Positions 7,758 to 19,372 are shown, counted from the first letter of the stretch. The stretch: 64,000 nucleotides of DNA from Deltaproteobacteria bacterium (GCA_016214955.1 JACRMN010000013.1:62001-126000); one strand, 5' to 3'. Made by a program: numbers and translations. The notes: a model not told the origin generated them from the sequence alone.

Positions 7758-8549
7758 ATGAAAGCCGTCATCCTCTGCGGTGGGCAGGGCACGCGCATCC
7801 GCGATGCCAACGAGCTCCTGCCCAAGCCCATGCTGCCCATCGGGGGCAAGCCCATCGTCTGGCACATCATGAAGAGCTACGCCGCCCACGGCGTGACCGA
7901 CTTCGTGCTCTGCCTGGGCTACCGTGGCTGGGCCATCAAGGAGTTCTTCCTCAACTACCGGGCCATGACCAGCGACCTGACCGTCCACCTGGGCGCGAGC
8001 GGCCACGTGGAGATCATCGGCTCCGGGGCGCAGGAGGACTGGCGGGTCACGCTCGCCGAGACCGGCGAGTCCACCATGACCGGAGGGCGGGTGGCCGCCA
8101 TCCGCCGCTTCGTGGAGCAGGAGGACCACTTCTGTCTCACCTACGGCGACGGCGTTTCCGACCTGGACATCGCCGCCACCGTCGCCTTCCACCGGGCCCA
8201 GGGGAAGATCGCCACCGTCACCGCGGTGCGGCCGCCGGGCCGCTTCGGCGAGATGCAGCTCGAAGGAGGCCGGGTGGTCGAGTTCAACGAGAAGCCGCAG
8301 ACCACCGAGGGCTTCATCAACGGCGGCTTCTTCGTCCTCGACGCCAAGCGCGTCTGGCCCTACCTGGGCACCGACCCGCGCACCATCCTGGAGCAGGAGC
8401 CGCTGCGCGCCCTGGCCCGCGACGGGCAGCTGGTGGCCTTCCCCCACACAGGCTTCTGGCAGCCCATGGACACCGCCCGCGAGTACGCCCTGCTCAACGA
8501 GCTGTGGCAGAGCGGCCGGGCCCCCTGGAAGCCCCGAGGCGAGCGATGA
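7758..8549 (+). CDS. rfbF: Glucose-1-phosphate cytidylyltransferase
   Basis: 263-residue enzyme making CDP-glucose from CTP and glucose-1-phosphate, the first step to CDP-3,6-dideoxyhexoses. Signature [19 protein letters not shown] (nucleotide binding, GGxGTR), [30 protein letters not shown], the [15 protein letters not shown] block and a C-terminal [12 protein letters not shown]. The length is typical for RfbF/DdhA/AscA. A GGAG ribosome-binding site lies 8 bp before the ATG. Its TGA overlaps the next ATG (ATGA at 8546-8549), the first of four such overlaps in this operon. Confidence 0.95.
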   Translation: MKAVILCGGQGTRIRDANELLPKPMLPIGGKPIVWHIMKSYAAHGVTDFVLCLGYRGWAIKEFFLNYRAMTSDLTVHLGASGHVEIIGSGAQEDWRVTLAETGESTMTGGRVAAIRRFVEQEDHFCLTYGDGVSDLDIAATVAFHRAQGKIATVTAVRPPGRFGEMQLEGGRVVEFNEKPQTTEGFINGGFFVLDAKRVWPYLGTDPRTILEQEPLRALARDGQLVAFPHTGFWQPMDTAREYALLNELWQSGRAPWKPRGER

Positions 8550-9655
8550 TCCACCCCGGCCTGGACGAGCTGCAGCGCGCCTACCGCGGCCGCCGCGTCC
8601 TCCTCACCGGCCACACCGGCTTCAAGGGCGGCTGGCTCACCCTGTGGCTCGCCGACCTGGGCGCCGAGGTCCACGGGCTGGCGCAGCCGCCGTCCACCGA
8701 GCCCTCGCTCTTCGAGTCGGCCGGAATCGGCGAGGTGTGCCGCCACCGCCAGGCCGACGTCCGCGACCTGGAGGCGGTGCGGACCGCGGTGCGCGAGGCC
8801 CGGCCCGAGGTGATCTTCCACCTGGCGGCCCAGCCGCTGGTGCGGCTCTCCTACGAGGAGCCGCTGCGCACGCTCCAGACCAACCTCCTGGGCACGGCCC
8901 ACCTGCTCGAGGCCCTGCGGCTGGAGCGGCACCCGGCGGCCGTGGTGCTGATCACCAGCGACAAGTGCTACGAGAACGTCGAGTGGCTGCACGGCTACCG
9001 CGAGGGCGAAGCGCTGGGCGGCAAGGACCCCTACTCGGCCAGCAAGGCGGCCGCCGAGGTGGTGGCCTCCGCCTGGCGGCGGAGCTTCTTCCCGCCGGCG
9101 CGCCTCGCCGAGCACGGCGTCGCCGTGGCCACCACCCGGGCCGGCAACGTGGTGGGCGGCGGCGACTGGTCGCGCGATCGCATCGTCCCCGACGCCGTCC
9201 GCGCCCTGGCGGCGGGCGCGCCCATCGCGGTGCGCAACCCGGCCGCGGTCCGGCCCTGGCAGCACGTGCTGGAGCCGCTCTCCGGCTACCTGCTGCTCGG
9301 CGCCCGGCTCCGGGATGGCGCCGATCGCGCCTCCTTCTGCGAGGCCTGGAACTTCGGCCCGCGCTTCGAGGACGCGCGCACGGTGCGGGAGGTGGCGGAG
9401 GTGGCTATCCGGGCCTGGGGCGGCGGCAGCTGGGAGGACCGGGGCGAGCCCGGGGCGCCGGCCGAGGCCGGGATCCTCCGGCTCGGCATCGAGAAGGCCC
9501 AGGGCCGGCTCGGCTGGGCGCCGCGCTGGCGCTTCGAGGAGGGCGTGACCCGCTCGGTGGCCTGGTACCGGGCCCACCACGACGGCCTGCGCGGCGAGGG
9601 GCTGCGGGCGCTCTGCCGGAAGCAGATCCGCGACTACCTGGAGACGGCGGCGTGA
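8546..9655 (+). CDS. rfbG: CDP-glucose 4,6-dehydratase
   Basis: 369-residue extended short-chain dehydrogenase converting CDP-glucose to CDP-4-keto-6-deoxyglucose with bound NAD+. The Rossmann glycine motif reads [13 protein letters not shown], followed by [21 protein letters not shown], and the catalytic Tyr-Lys motif in [33 protein letters not shown] and the [10 protein letters not shown] segment are typical of RfbG/AscB. Starts at the ATG overlapping the rfbF stop, and its own TGA overlaps the GTG of rfbH. Translational coupling fits a single polysaccharide-precursor operon. Confidence 0.95.
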   Translation: MIHPGLDELQRAYRGRRVLLTGHTGFKGGWLTLWLADLGAEVHGLAQPPSTEPSLFESAGIGEVCRHRQADVRDLEAVRTAVREARPEVIFHLAAQPLVRLSYEEPLRTLQTNLLGTAHLLEALRLERHPAAVVLITSDKCYENVEWLHGYREGEALGGKDPYSASKAAAEVVASAWRRSFFPPARLAEHGVAVATTRAGNVVGGGDWSRDRIVPDAVRALAAGAPIAVRNPAAVRPWQHVLEPLSGYLLLGARLRDGADRASFCEAWNFGPRFEDARTVREVAEVAIRAWGGGSWEDRGEPGAPAEAGILRLGIEKAQGRLGWAPRWRFEEGVTRSVAWYRAHHDGLRGEGLRALCRKQIRDYLETAA

Positions 9656-11010
9656 GCGACTGGAAGGACGAGGAGCGGCGGCTCACCGCCGAGATCGTGG
9701 AGCGGGCCCGACGCATCGGCCGGCTGCGCCGCGAGAACCAGGAGCCCTTCGTCCCCGGCAAGACCCCGGTGCGCTACGCCGGCCGCGTCTACGGCGAGGA
9801 GGAGCTCGCCAACCTGGCCGAGAGCGCGGTGGAGTTCTGGCTCACCGCCGGCCGCTGGCACCGCCGCCTGGAGGAGGAGCTTGCCGCCTGGTACGGCGTG
9901 GCTCACGCGCGGATGGTGAACTCGGGCTCCTCGGCCAACCTGCTGGCGGTGGCCGCCCTCGGGAGCCACCTGCTGGGCGACCGGGCGCTGCGCCCGGGCG
10001 ACGAGGTGATCACCGTCGCCGCCGGGTTCCCCACCACCGTGGCGCCCCTCCTCCAGCTCGGCCTCTCCCCGGTGTTCGTGGACGTGACGCTGCCCGGCTA
10101 CAATCTCGACGTCTCGCGGCTGGAGGAGGCCCGCTCCCCGCGCACCCGCGCGGTGATGGCCGCCCACACCCTCGGCAACCCCTTCGACCTGGCGGCGGTG
10201 AAGGCCTTCTGCGACAGGCACGGCCTCTGGCTGGTGGAGGACAACTGCGACGCCGCCGGCTCGCTCTTCCAGGGCCGGAAGACCGGCACCTTCGGCGATC
10301 TCGCCACCCTCTCCTTCTACCCGCCCCACCACATGACCATGGGCGAGGGGGGCGCGGTGCTCACCGGCGACGACACGCTGCAGCGCGCGGTGGAGAGCAT
10401 CCGTGATTGGGGGCGCGACTGCTGGTGCCAGCCCGGAGTCGACAACACCTGCAAGCGCCGCTTCGACTGGCAGCTGGGCGACCTCCCCCGCGGCTACGAC
10501 CACAAGTACGTCTACAGCCACCTCGGCTACAACCTGAAGATCACCGACCTGCAGGCCGCGGTGGGCGTGGCCCAGCTCGGCCGGCTCGACGAGTTCGTGC
10601 GCATCCGGCGGGAAAACTGGGCCTGGCTGCGCCGGGAGCTCGACGACCTCTCCGACGTGCTGCTCCTGCCGGAGCCCACCCCGGGGACCGAGCCTTCCTG
10701 GTTCGGCTTCATGATCTCGGTGCGCGAGGGCGCGCCCTTCACCCGCGAGGCGCTGGCGCGCCACCTGGAGGGCCGGCGCATCCAGACGCGCATGCTCTTC
10801 GCCGGCAACCTGCTGCGCCAGCCGGCGCTCACCGGGCTGGCGGCCCGCGAGCAGGCGGCGGGCCGGGGCCTTCCCTGGCGGGTGGTGGGAGAGCTCACGG
10901 CCACCGACGCGGTGATGAACCGGGCGCTGTGGGTCGGCGTCTATCCGGGCCTCACCGCCGAGATGCGGGCCTACGTGGCCGACGAGATCCGGAGGTTCGC
11001 GAGGCGATGA
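9652..11010 (+). CDS. rfbH: CDP-4-keto-6-deoxyglucose 3-dehydrase (E1), PMP- and iron-sulfur-dependent
   Basis: 452-residue member of the aspartate-aminotransferase-fold sugar enzymes that removes the 3-hydroxyl. The usual PLP lysine is replaced by histidine: the segment [15 protein letters not shown] (about residues 221-235) shows the His-His in its place, the hallmark of E1 dehydrases. Cys residues at about 199 (EDNCDA), 257, 259 and 267 ([12 protein letters not shown]) match the family's [2Fe-2S] cluster ligands. E1 needs an NADH-dependent iron-sulfur flavoprotein partner (E3, AscD type), and none is seen in this window. GTG start overlaps the rfbG stop; the stop overlaps the next ATG. Confidence 0.95.
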   Translation: MSDWKDEERRLTAEIVERARRIGRLRRENQEPFVPGKTPVRYAGRVYGEEELANLAESAVEFWLTAGRWHRRLEEELAAWYGVAHARMVNSGSSANLLAVAALGSHLLGDRALRPGDEVITVAAGFPTTVAPLLQLGLSPVFVDVTLPGYNLDVSRLEEARSPRTRAVMAAHTLGNPFDLAAVKAFCDRHGLWLVEDNCDAAGSLFQGRKTGTFGDLATLSFYPPHHMTMGEGGAVLTGDDTLQRAVESIRDWGRDCWCQPGVDNTCKRRFDWQLGDLPRGYDHKYVYSHLGYNLKITDLQAAVGVAQLGRLDEFVRIRRENWAWLRRELDDLSDVLLLPEPTPGTEPSWFGFMISVREGAPFTREALARHLEGRRIQTRMLFAGNLLRQPALTGLAAREQAAGRGLPWRVVGELTATDAVMNRALWVGVYPGLTAEMRAYVADEIRRFARR

Positions 11011-11456
11011 TCGACGGCGTGGTGGTGAAGCCGCTGCGGCAGATCCTGGACGAGCGCGGCAAGGTCATGCACCTGCTGCGCTGCGACGACCCGGTCTTCG
11101 AGAAGTTCGGGGAGATCTACTTCTCCGTGGTGCAGCCCGGCGCCATCAAGGCCTGGCACCTGCACAAGGAGATGGCCCTCAACTACGCGGTGCCGGTGGG
11201 CAACATCAAGATGGTGCTCTACGACGACCGCGAGGGCTCGCCCTCGCGGGGCCAGCTGCTGGAAATCTTCACCGGGCCCGACGACTACAAGCTCATCCAC
11301 GTCCCGGCCCGGGTGTGGAACGGCTTCAAGGGCATCGGCACCGTCCCGGCCCTGGTGGCCAACTGCGCCACCATCCCGCACCGGCCCGACGAGATCGTCC
11401 GGCTCGATCCCCTGGGCGGCTCCATCCCCTACGACTGGGCGCTGCGCCACGGATGA
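11007..11456 (+). CDS. RmlC-like cupin, probable CDP-hexulose epimerase
   Basis: 149-residue single-domain cupin related to dTDP-4-dehydrorhamnose 3,5-epimerase but shorter and with its own motif set: [20 protein letters not shown], the His-containing [13 protein letters not shown] (equivalent to the catalytic His region of RmlC), [24 protein letters not shown] and [13 protein letters not shown]. Lying between rfbH and an RmlD-like reductase, it occupies the position of the 5-epimerase of the CDP-ascarylose pathway (AscE). The predicted action is epimerisation of CDP-4-keto-3,6-dideoxyglucose; the nucleotide and the carbon changed are inferred, not seen. Overlaps both neighbours by ATGA. Confidence 0.78.
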   Translation: MIDGVVVKPLRQILDERGKVMHLLRCDDPVFEKFGEIYFSVVQPGAIKAWHLHKEMALNYAVPVGNIKMVLYDDREGSPSRGQLLEIFTGPDDYKLIHVPARVWNGFKGIGTVPALVANCATIPHRPDEIVRLDPLGGSIPYDWALRHG

Positions 11457-12340
11457 GCGGGGGCGCGGGCCGCGTGCTGTTGGTGGGCGCCTCGGGCCAG
11501 GTCGGGCAGGCCTGCGCCCGGGCCTTCGCCGCCGCCGGCTGGGAGGTGGTGGGGACCCGCCACGCCAGCGCCTCCCCGGAGCTGCGCTCCCTCGACCTCG
11601 CCGACGAGCCCGCCCTGCGGGCCGCGGTGCGCGAGGTCGCGCCCTCGGTCTGCGTCGTCGCCGCCGGCATGACCAACGTGGAGCGGTGCGAGGCCGAGCC
11701 GGCGCTGGCCGAGGCGCTCAACGCCCGGGCGCCGGCGGTGCTGGCCTCCGCCTGCGCCGCGGTCGGCGCCCGCCCCGTCTACCTCTCCACCGAGTACCTC
11801 TTCGACGGCACGGCCGGCCCCTACCGCGAGGAGGATCCGCCCCACCCCATCAGCGCCTACGGCCGCAGCAAGCGGGCGGGCGAGCAGGCGGTGCTGGCGG
11901 CGCCCGGCGGCCTCTCGGTGCGCACGACCGTGGTCTACAGCTGGCAGCCGGGCGGCATGAACTTCGTCATGCAGCTCCTGGCGACGCTCGGCGCCGGGCG
12001 GCGCATGCGCGTCCCCGCCGACCAGCGCTCCTCGCCCACCTACGCCCCCGACCTGGGCGAGGCCATCCGGCTCCTGGTCGAGGCCGGGGCAACCGGGCCG
12101 GTGAACGCCGTCGGCCCGGAGGTGCTCGATCGCCACGCCTTCGCCCTGCTGGCGGCGCGGGTCCTCGGGCTCGACGCCTCGCTCCTCGATCCGGTGGAGA
12201 CCGCCGCCCTCGGGCAACGTGCCGCCCGCCCGCTGCGGGCCGGGCTGCGGATCGAGCGGCTGCTGCGGCTGGTGGGGCCGGTGATGCGCCCGCCGGCCGA
12301 GGGGCTGGCCGAGGTGGCCCGGCTCGCCGGGCGCCGCTAG
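11453..12340 (+). CDS. RmlD-like NAD(P)H-dependent sugar-nucleotide 4-ketoreductase
   Basis: 295-residue short-chain dehydrogenase of the RmlD type. Rossmann motif LLVGASGQVGQACA (GxxGxxG) at the N-terminus, CVVAAGMTNVERCE, LSTEYLFDGT (Ser/Thr of the catalytic triad), and the Tyr-x3-Lys motif in ISAYGRSKRAGEQ. The end of a five-gene overlapping operon. With the epimerase before it, this would finish synthesis of a 3,6-dideoxy-L-hexose such as CDP-ascarylose, or a stereoisomer, by reducing the 4-keto group (role of AscF). RmlD itself works on dTDP-sugars; the CDP context makes that less likely here. Ends 16 bp from the convergent glycosyltransferase. Confidence 0.8.
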   Translation: MSGGAGRVLLVGASGQVGQACARAFAAAGWEVVGTRHASASPELRSLDLADEPALRAAVREVAPSVCVVAAGMTNVERCEAEPALAEALNARAPAVLASACAAVGARPVYLSTEYLFDGTAGPYREEDPPHPISAYGRSKRAGEQAVLAAPGGLSVRTTVVYSWQPGGMNFVMQLLATLGAGRRMRVPADQRSSPTYAPDLGEAIRLLVEAGATGPVNAVGPEVLDRHAFALLAARVLGLDASLLDPVETAALGQRAARPLRAGLRIERLLRLVGPVMRPPAEGLAEVARLAGRR

Positions 12341-12356
12341 GCCGCTCGCCGGTGCG

Positions 12357-13331
12357 TCACCCCCGCAGCCGCCGCACCAGCCCCTTGCGCAGCACGCGGG
12401 CGGTGAAGCGAGGCAGGGAGAGGCTGTAGCCGCGGTCGCGCGGGTAGGCGTAGGCCGCGCGGAGGGTCTCGCGGATGCCCAGCGCCGGCAGGTACTGGGT
12501 GAGCAGCCGCTGCTGGTACTCGCGGCGCAGGAAGCGCTCGAAGCCCCGGGTGAGCGTCCGGCGCACCGCGGGCTCGAGCCCGGCCAGCCGCTCGGCCACC
12601 GCCGCGTTGCTCGCCAGCCAGGCCTTGGCCTGGCCCGAGGCCTCGGCCAGCCGGGTCCAGGGCGCGGCCCGGTTGGCGCTCTCCGGGTAGACGCGGTAGC
12701 GGAGCAGCGCATCGCCGGCGTAGGCCACCCGGCCGTGGAGCGCCAGGGCCACGGCGCAGGCGTTGTCGGCGTGGAGCCCGTCGGTGAAGGCCGGGTAGCC
12801 GCCGAGCCGCCGCAGGAGCGCGGTTCGCGTCCCGGTCGAGACCATGGTGGGCACGGGGAGCAGGGCGTCCTGGCAGAGCCAGTCTTCGAGGAACTCGGGC
12901 CCCTCGCGCAGCTCTCGCCCGGGCGCCGGAAGCTGGCGCAGCGCCTTGCCCTGGCGATCGATGAGCTCGGAGCGGGTGAGCACCAGGGCCACCCTCGGGT
13001 CGGCGCGCAGCACCCGGATCAGCGCGGCGGCGAAGCCCGGGTCCACGAGGTCATCGTCGGAGACCAGGGTGAAGAGGTCGCCGCGGGCCTCGGCCAGGAT
13101 CTGGTTCCAGTGCTCCACCATGGGCACGGTGGCAGGGTTCCGGCGGAAGCGCACCCGCGGGTCGGGGTGGCGGGCCACCACCTCGGGGGTCTCGTCGCCC
13201 GAGCCGTTGTCGGAGACCAGGATCTCCAGCGACGCCTCGGTCTGGGCCAGGAGCGAGCGCAGCGTCTCGGCGAGCAGCGCCGGCCGCCGCAGCGTCGGGA
13301 GGGCGATGGTGAGGGCTGGCGGGGCGCTCAT
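12357..13331 (-). CDS. Family 2 glycosyltransferase
   Basis: 324-residue GT-A transferase. ALTIALPTLRRPALLAETL begins the nucleotide-binding fold; LVSDNGSGDET follows, and TLVSDDDLVDPGF holds the DxD metal motif. GLHADNACAVALALHG is the later acceptor-side segment. The C-terminus is basic, with Tyr/Arg-rich helices (FERFLRREYQQRLLTQY), likely at the membrane. Its ATG overlaps the TGA of the upstream Wzi paralogue (ATGA at 13328-13331), so transferase and outer-membrane protein are translated together. No homology to the other glycosyltransferase here beyond the shared fold. Confidence 0.87.
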   Translation of the reverse strand: MSAPPALTIALPTLRRPALLAETLRSLLAQTEASLEILVSDNGSGDETPEVVARHPDPRVRFRRNPATVPMVEHWNQILAEARGDLFTLVSDDDLVDPGFAAALIRVLRADPRVALVLTRSELIDRQGKALRQLPAPGRELREGPEFLEDWLCQDALLPVPTMVSTGTRTALLRRLGGYPAFTDGLHADNACAVALALHGRVAYAGDALLRYRVYPESANRAAPWTRLAEASGQAKAWLASNAAVAERLAGLEPAVRRTLTRGFERFLRREYQQRLLTQYLPALGIRETLRAAYAYPRDRGYSLSLPRFTARVLRKGLVRRLRG

Positions 13332-15013
13332 CGCGCGGCGGGGGACGGCGGGGGAAGCACCGGCGCGTCCCTGCGCCCCGGCCACCAGCGCACGGTCAGG
13401 CGGGCGTCGGTGCCCGTGTGGCCGTTCGAGAAGTTGGCGTTGAACCGATCGGTGAAGCCCGCCTCCGCGGAGACATCCCACTCCCCCCGCGACCAGGTGG
13501 CGCTGGCGCCGTAGGTCATGGCCACGTCGTGCCGGATCCCGCGGCGGATGCTGGTCATGACGTCGTAGTAGTACCGCTCGTTCCGCAGGACCCGCTCCAC
13601 GAAGAGGCCGAGGCGGCCCGCCGGGTGGAACCAGTCCACCGCGACGTACTGCGTGTCGCCCTGCGGGCCCAGGCCGGCGCCCAGCATCTGGCCGGCGTTG
13701 GTCATGCCGGTGCCATCGCTGTGGGTGTAGAAGGTGGCCGTCTGGTGCTCCGGGTGCACCGGCGGCATCTCGAAGGTGTGGGTCATCTCGGCCCGGAACC
13801 GGAACCAGCCGTGCCGGCTCGGGAACAGCTTCCCGAGCCCGAAGGCGAAGGCCTGCGAGTAGCCGGGCTCCTGGATTCCGGCGAGAACCCCGGCGGGCCA
13901 GTCGTCCCTCCCCCACTCCCCGTAGAGCTCGAATTGCACCCGGGGGAAGGCCCAGCGAAGGAAGATCACCGAGACCTGGTTGTCGACGTCGTGGCTCCGG
14001 AAACGAAGGTCGGCGAGCTGGAGCACCGGCGGGAGGAGCGCCGAGATGGCGCGGTCGAAGTTGACGGTGGTCTCGGGGAAGACCACCACCCTGCCCATGC
14101 CCAGCGTCAGGTTGGGCTCGAAGCGCGGGGCGAAGGTCAGGCCCGTCGCCGTGATCAGCCGGCGCTCGACGTGCCCGTCGGCGTGGAGCCACTTCGAGTC
14201 GCGGACCTGGCCCCACACCGCGTCCATCTCCAGCCAGCCCAGGTAGACGTCCACCGGCCGGGTGGTGCCGACGAAGAGGTGCGGGAAGCCCGGCGCGCTG
14301 TTGGTGAGCAGCAGCGAGTTCCGCAGCCCCGGCCCCCACCACAGGTTCTCGGTGGAGATCCCCGCCGCGAACGCGCCCCCGTCGATCCGGACGAAGCTCT
14401 GGCCGGGGTCGGGCGTCCAGAAGCTGCCCGGGCCCATGCGCAGGGGCAGGTCGATGATGTCCACGTTGAAGGGGTTGGCGTAGGGCGACCAGGGCGCCGG
14501 TGCCGGCGGGACGACGAAGAAGCGGTTCTGCTGCCACGCCAGCGAGGGTGCCGCCTGGGCGGTGAGCCGCCACCAGCGCAGCCGCAGGCCGGTCGAGACC
14601 TGGGTGGAGAGCCCCTTGCCCCCGAAGAGCGCGCCGTCGTTCCGATCGTCCGACCAGTTGTAGTGGAAGGTCGAGAAGGAGGTGGGTGGCACCAGGTCCC
14701 AGCGCGGCACCTCCTCGGGCGCCGGGTCGGCGACGGCCTCGCGCTCGGGCACGGGGCCCAGGCACAGGGAGAGGGGGCGCGCGCCGGAGGCCCGGCGCAG
14801 CAGGCCGGGCCGGACGGCCGCGTTGCCGGTGAGGCCTGCGGTGCGGGCCAGCTCCTCCTGCCAGCTGCCCAGGCCGGCGAGGCCCAGGTCGAGGACCTGG
14901 CAGCCCGCGGAGGGCGCGGGCGGGGCGGGCTCGGGAGCCGCCTCGCCTGCGCCTGCCCGGCCTCCCGCCAGGGCAGCCAGCGCGAGGAGAGTTCCGATCG
15001 CTCGGGCTGCCAT
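13328..15013 (-). CDS. Wzi-family outer-membrane capsule assembly protein, copy 2
   Basis: 561-residue paralogue of the protein at 4016-5659. Signal peptide MAARAIGTLLALAALAGG then an Ala/Pro/Glu-rich spacer; the same block order follows: LDLGLAGLGSWQEELARTAG, WSDDRNDGALFG, WQQNRFF, GQSFVRIDGG, STENLWWGPGLRN, FELYGEWGRDDW, GAGLGPQGDTQYVAVDW, VERVLRNERYY and HDVAMTYGA. Alternating beta-strand pattern with terminal aromatic residue (VRWWPG) supports an outer-membrane barrel. The ATG at 15013 is chosen as it starts the signal peptide; upstream codons (to 15043) do not add a sensible leader. Together the two copies bracket the sugar-nucleotide operon. Confidence 0.85.
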   Translation of the reverse strand: MAARAIGTLLALAALAGGRAGAGEAAPEPAPPAPSAGCQVLDLGLAGLGSWQEELARTAGLTGNAAVRPGLLRRASGARPLSLCLGPVPEREAVADPAPEEVPRWDLVPPTSFSTFHYNWSDDRNDGALFGGKGLSTQVSTGLRLRWWRLTAQAAPSLAWQQNRFFVVPPAPAPWSPYANPFNVDIIDLPLRMGPGSFWTPDPGQSFVRIDGGAFAAGISTENLWWGPGLRNSLLLTNSAPGFPHLFVGTTRPVDVYLGWLEMDAVWGQVRDSKWLHADGHVERRLITATGLTFAPRFEPNLTLGMGRVVVFPETTVNFDRAISALLPPVLQLADLRFRSHDVDNQVSVIFLRWAFPRVQFELYGEWGRDDWPAGVLAGIQEPGYSQAFAFGLGKLFPSRHGWFRFRAEMTHTFEMPPVHPEHQTATFYTHSDGTGMTNAGQMLGAGLGPQGDTQYVAVDWFHPAGRLGLFVERVLRNERYYYDVMTSIRRGIRHDVAMTYGASATWSRGEWDVSAEAGFTDRFNANFSNGHTGTDARLTVRWWPGRRDAPVLPPPSPAAR

Positions 15014-15031
15014 GGCGAGACTGGGCGGCGC

Positions 15032-15054
15032 CCTCGGCGGCAATGCGGCCGAGG
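15032..15054 (-). terminator. Weak stem-loop downstream of hppA
   Basis: CCTCGGC at 15032-15038 pairs with GCCGAGG at 15048-15054 across a 9-base loop, in the 48 bp between hppA and the Wzi gene on the same strand. No U-tract follows, so it could be a partial terminator, an RNA-stability hairpin or chance in G+C-rich DNA. Confidence 0.25.
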
Positions 15055-15061
15055 CCCGGCC

Positions 15062-17452
<2,391 letters not shown>

Positions 17453-17529
17453 GACGAGAACGCTTCCCTCCGGAAAAGCCTTGGTTTTTCGGGCCGGCCC
17501 GGGCTGGGCCAGGAGATCGGAAAGCGCGG

Positions 17530-17558
17530 ATACTACGGATCGGAGGGGGGGTTTGCAA
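17530..17558 (-). promoter_or_regulatory. Sigma-70-type promoter upstream of hppA
   Basis: On the minus strand TTGCAA (17553-17558) and TAGTAT (17530-17535) are 17 bp apart, each 4/6 to consensus, about 78 bp upstream of the hppA ATG and in the gap after the TolR-like gene. Suggests hppA has its own transcript. Confidence 0.42.
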
Positions 17559-17582
17559 GGGCGGCCGCGGAGGGCCGCGGGG

Positions 17583-18173
17583 TCACTTCGCGGCGGGGAC
17601 CGGGGCGCGCTCCGGCTGGGGCGCGCTGCCCGAGACCTCGAGGGCGGCGAAGTTGATGTTGTAGTAACCGGCCTGGGCGGCCGAGAACATCACCCGCTTC
17701 AGGATGCGGAAGGGGACCTTCACGTCGGCCTGGATGTTGACGTCGCCCTTCCAGTTCTTCTCCCTGTCGGGATCGTTCTGGTGGATGAAGTCCCAGCGCT
17801 TCTTCTCGTCGCGCAGCCGCTCCTCGAGCGGCTGGATGCTGAGGATCTGGTCGGCCTCCAGGTCGCGGACGTCGGCCACCTTCTGCCCGGTGACCACCAC
17901 GCTGTCGCCGTTGACGGCGATGACCGGCGCCACCTCGATGGCCTGGCCGTGGGCGGCGTCGGGCAGCTTGATGTCCTTCTGCATGTACAGCACCTCGCCG
18001 GTGGCGCTGAACTGCTGCAGGAGGAAGATGACCAGCATCGTCATCATGTCCACCATGGGCACCACGTTGAGCTCGGCGTTCACCGACTTGCGGCCGTGGC
18101 CCATCTTGCCGCCGAAGACGCGGCTCTTCGCGAAGCGGCGGGCGGGCCTCTTGCCGGGCTGGACGATGGGCAT
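17583..18173 (-). CDS. TolR/ExbD-family motor subunit (AglS/AglQ-like), second copy
   Basis: 196-residue inner-membrane protein with one transmembrane helix near residues 38-55 (VVPMVDMMTMLVIFLLQ). D42 in this helix is the proton-carrying aspartate of the ExbD/TolR/MotB-like family. A basic cytoplasmic N-terminus precedes it and a periplasmic domain of about 130 residues follows. Third gene of a TolQ-TolR-TolR set, 2 bp after the preceding ExbD-like gene. The same one-plus-two arrangement is known for AglR-AglQ-AglS, the gliding motor of Myxococcus xanthus. It could equally serve a Tol-Pal or TonB-like energiser. Pro/Glu/Ala-rich tail at the C-terminus. Confidence 0.82.
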   Translation of the reverse strand: MPIVQPGKRPARRFAKSRVFGGKMGHGRKSVNAELNVVPMVDMMTMLVIFLLQQFSATGEVLYMQKDIKLPDAAHGQAIEVAPVIAVNGDSVVVTGQKVADVRDLEADQILSIQPLEERLRDEKKRWDFIHQNDPDREKNWKGDVNIQADVKVPFRILKRVMFSAAQAGYYNINFAALEVSGSAPQPERAPVPAAK

Positions 18174-18175
18174 GG

Positions 18176-18667
18176 TTATCCCGCCGCCGTCACCGACACC
18201 GCGGTGAGGCCGGCGCCGACGCAGGTGTCGATGGTCTTCACGAGATCCTGGTAGAGCACCTGGTCCTCGGCGGCCACGGTCACGGCCGCCTGGTCCGGGT
18301 AGTCGGCGCGCAGCGCCTTCAACCGCTCGGCCAGGCCCTTCACGTCGTAGGTGGCCTGGCCGTCGCTGCCGCGGCCCAGCGGCGGGATCTCCCAGGCGCC
18401 GCCGGCCGAGGTCTGGAGCACGAAGCCGCGCGCCCCCACCACCAGGGTGACGGTCAGCGACTTCTGCTGCTCGGTCTGCTGGTCGGAGGCGGTGCCGAAC
18501 TGCTGCGCCTGGAGGCGGGAGATCTGCGTCCAGACGGCGGTGAAGAGCAGGAAGGAGATGCAGCAGGAGAGCAGGTCGATGGCGGGGACGACGTTGATGA
18601 TGGCGTCGAGCGACTTGCGCTTGCGCTTGCCGCCACCGCCGCCCTCGGGCATTGCGCCGCCGCCCAT
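18176..18667 (-). CDS. TolR/ExbD-family motor subunit (AglQ-like), first copy
   Basis: 163-residue protein; Gly/Lys-rich N-terminus (GGGGGKRKRKS), then a single membrane helix about residues 25-46 with the essential Asp at D31 (VVPAIDLLSCCISFLLF), then a periplasmic domain. It has two adjacent Cys in the membrane helix. The start at 18667 is favoured because GAGGAGG stands 5-6 bp before it; an ATG at 18652 is the alternative. Between the TolQ-like gene (33 bp upstream) and the second TolR-like gene. Two different TolR-type partners for one TolQ-type channel is the feature that recalls Agl/Glt motors. Confidence 0.82.
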   Translation of the reverse strand: MGGGAMPEGGGGGKRKRKSLDAIINVVPAIDLLSCCISFLLFTAVWTQISRLQAQQFGTASDQQTEQQKSLTVTLVVGARGFVLQTSAGGAWEIPPLGRGSDGQATYDVKGLAERLKALRADYPDQAAVTVAAEDQVLYQDLVKTIDTCVGAGLTAVSVTAAG

Positions 18668-18700
18668 GCCGTCCTCCTCGCGAAGCGAAGCGCCGGGCCG

Positions 18701-19372
18701 CTACTCGGCCACCGGGCCGGTGGGCATCCGCATCTTGTCGCGGTTGGCGACGATGAGGTTGAGCACGCCCACCGCCGACTCGTTGATGTCGTCGAGCATC
18801 GACTGGGTGCGCCCCTGCAGCACCGAGTAGAGCACCAGCGCCGGGATGGCGACGCCCAGGCCGAAGGCGGTGCAGTTCATGGCCTCGGAGATGGAGCGGG
18901 AGAGCAGCGTGGCCTTGTCGGCCGGGTTGGCGTTGGCCACGGCCGCGAAGGCGCCGATGAGGCCGACGATGGTGCCGAGCAGGCCGAGCAGGGTGGCCAC
19001 GTTGCCGATCATGGCCAGGTAGCCGGTGCGCCGCTCCAGCGCCGGCGACTCGCGCAGGGTGGCCTCGTCCATGGCCGCCTGCACGTCGTCGTCGCCCTTG
19101 GGCACGTTGAGCAGCCCGGCCTTGATGACGTTGACCAGCGGCGTGCGCTTCTGCCCGGCGCAGTAGCTGATGGCCTTGTCCAGCTCCCCCGCGTAGATGT
19201 GCTTCTTGAGGCCCTGGAGGAAGGCCTCCTTGTCGATGGCGGCGCGGAAGTAGAGGACGGTGATGCGCTCGATCATGATGGCGAGCGCGAAGGTGAGCGA
19301 GACGAGGATCGGGTACATGCCCGGTCCACCGTCCGTGAAGGCCTTGGCGATGCCCGCGAAGAGTTCACCCAT
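18701..19372 (-). CDS. MotA/TolQ/ExbB proton-channel protein (AglR-like)
   Basis: 223 residues, three membrane helices: MYPILVSLTFALAIMIE near the N-terminus, then after a cytoplasmic loop of about 80 residues GYLAMIGNVATLLGLLGTIV and AFGLGVAIPALVLYSVL. The GTIVGLIGAF and MNCTAFGLGVAIPAL stretches match the conserved MotA/TolQ/ExbB core that lines the proton path. It forms the stator ring with the two TolR-type proteins that follow. The ATG at 19372 is chosen: it gives a compact N-terminus before the first helix and has GGAGG upstream, whereas upstream codons add an Arg/Pro-rich stretch unlike the family. The untranslated leader contains a CCGGCG-AAG-CGCCGG hairpin (19405-19419). Confidence 0.86.
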   Translation of the reverse strand: MGELFAGIAKAFTDGGPGMYPILVSLTFALAIMIERITVLYFRAAIDKEAFLQGLKKHIYAGELDKAISYCAGQKRTPLVNVIKAGLLNVPKGDDDVQAAMDEATLRESPALERRTGYLAMIGNVATLLGLLGTIVGLIGAFAAVANANPADKATLLSRSISEAMNCTAFGLGVAIPALVLYSVLQGRTQSMLDDINESAVGVLNLIVANRDKMRMPTGPVAE

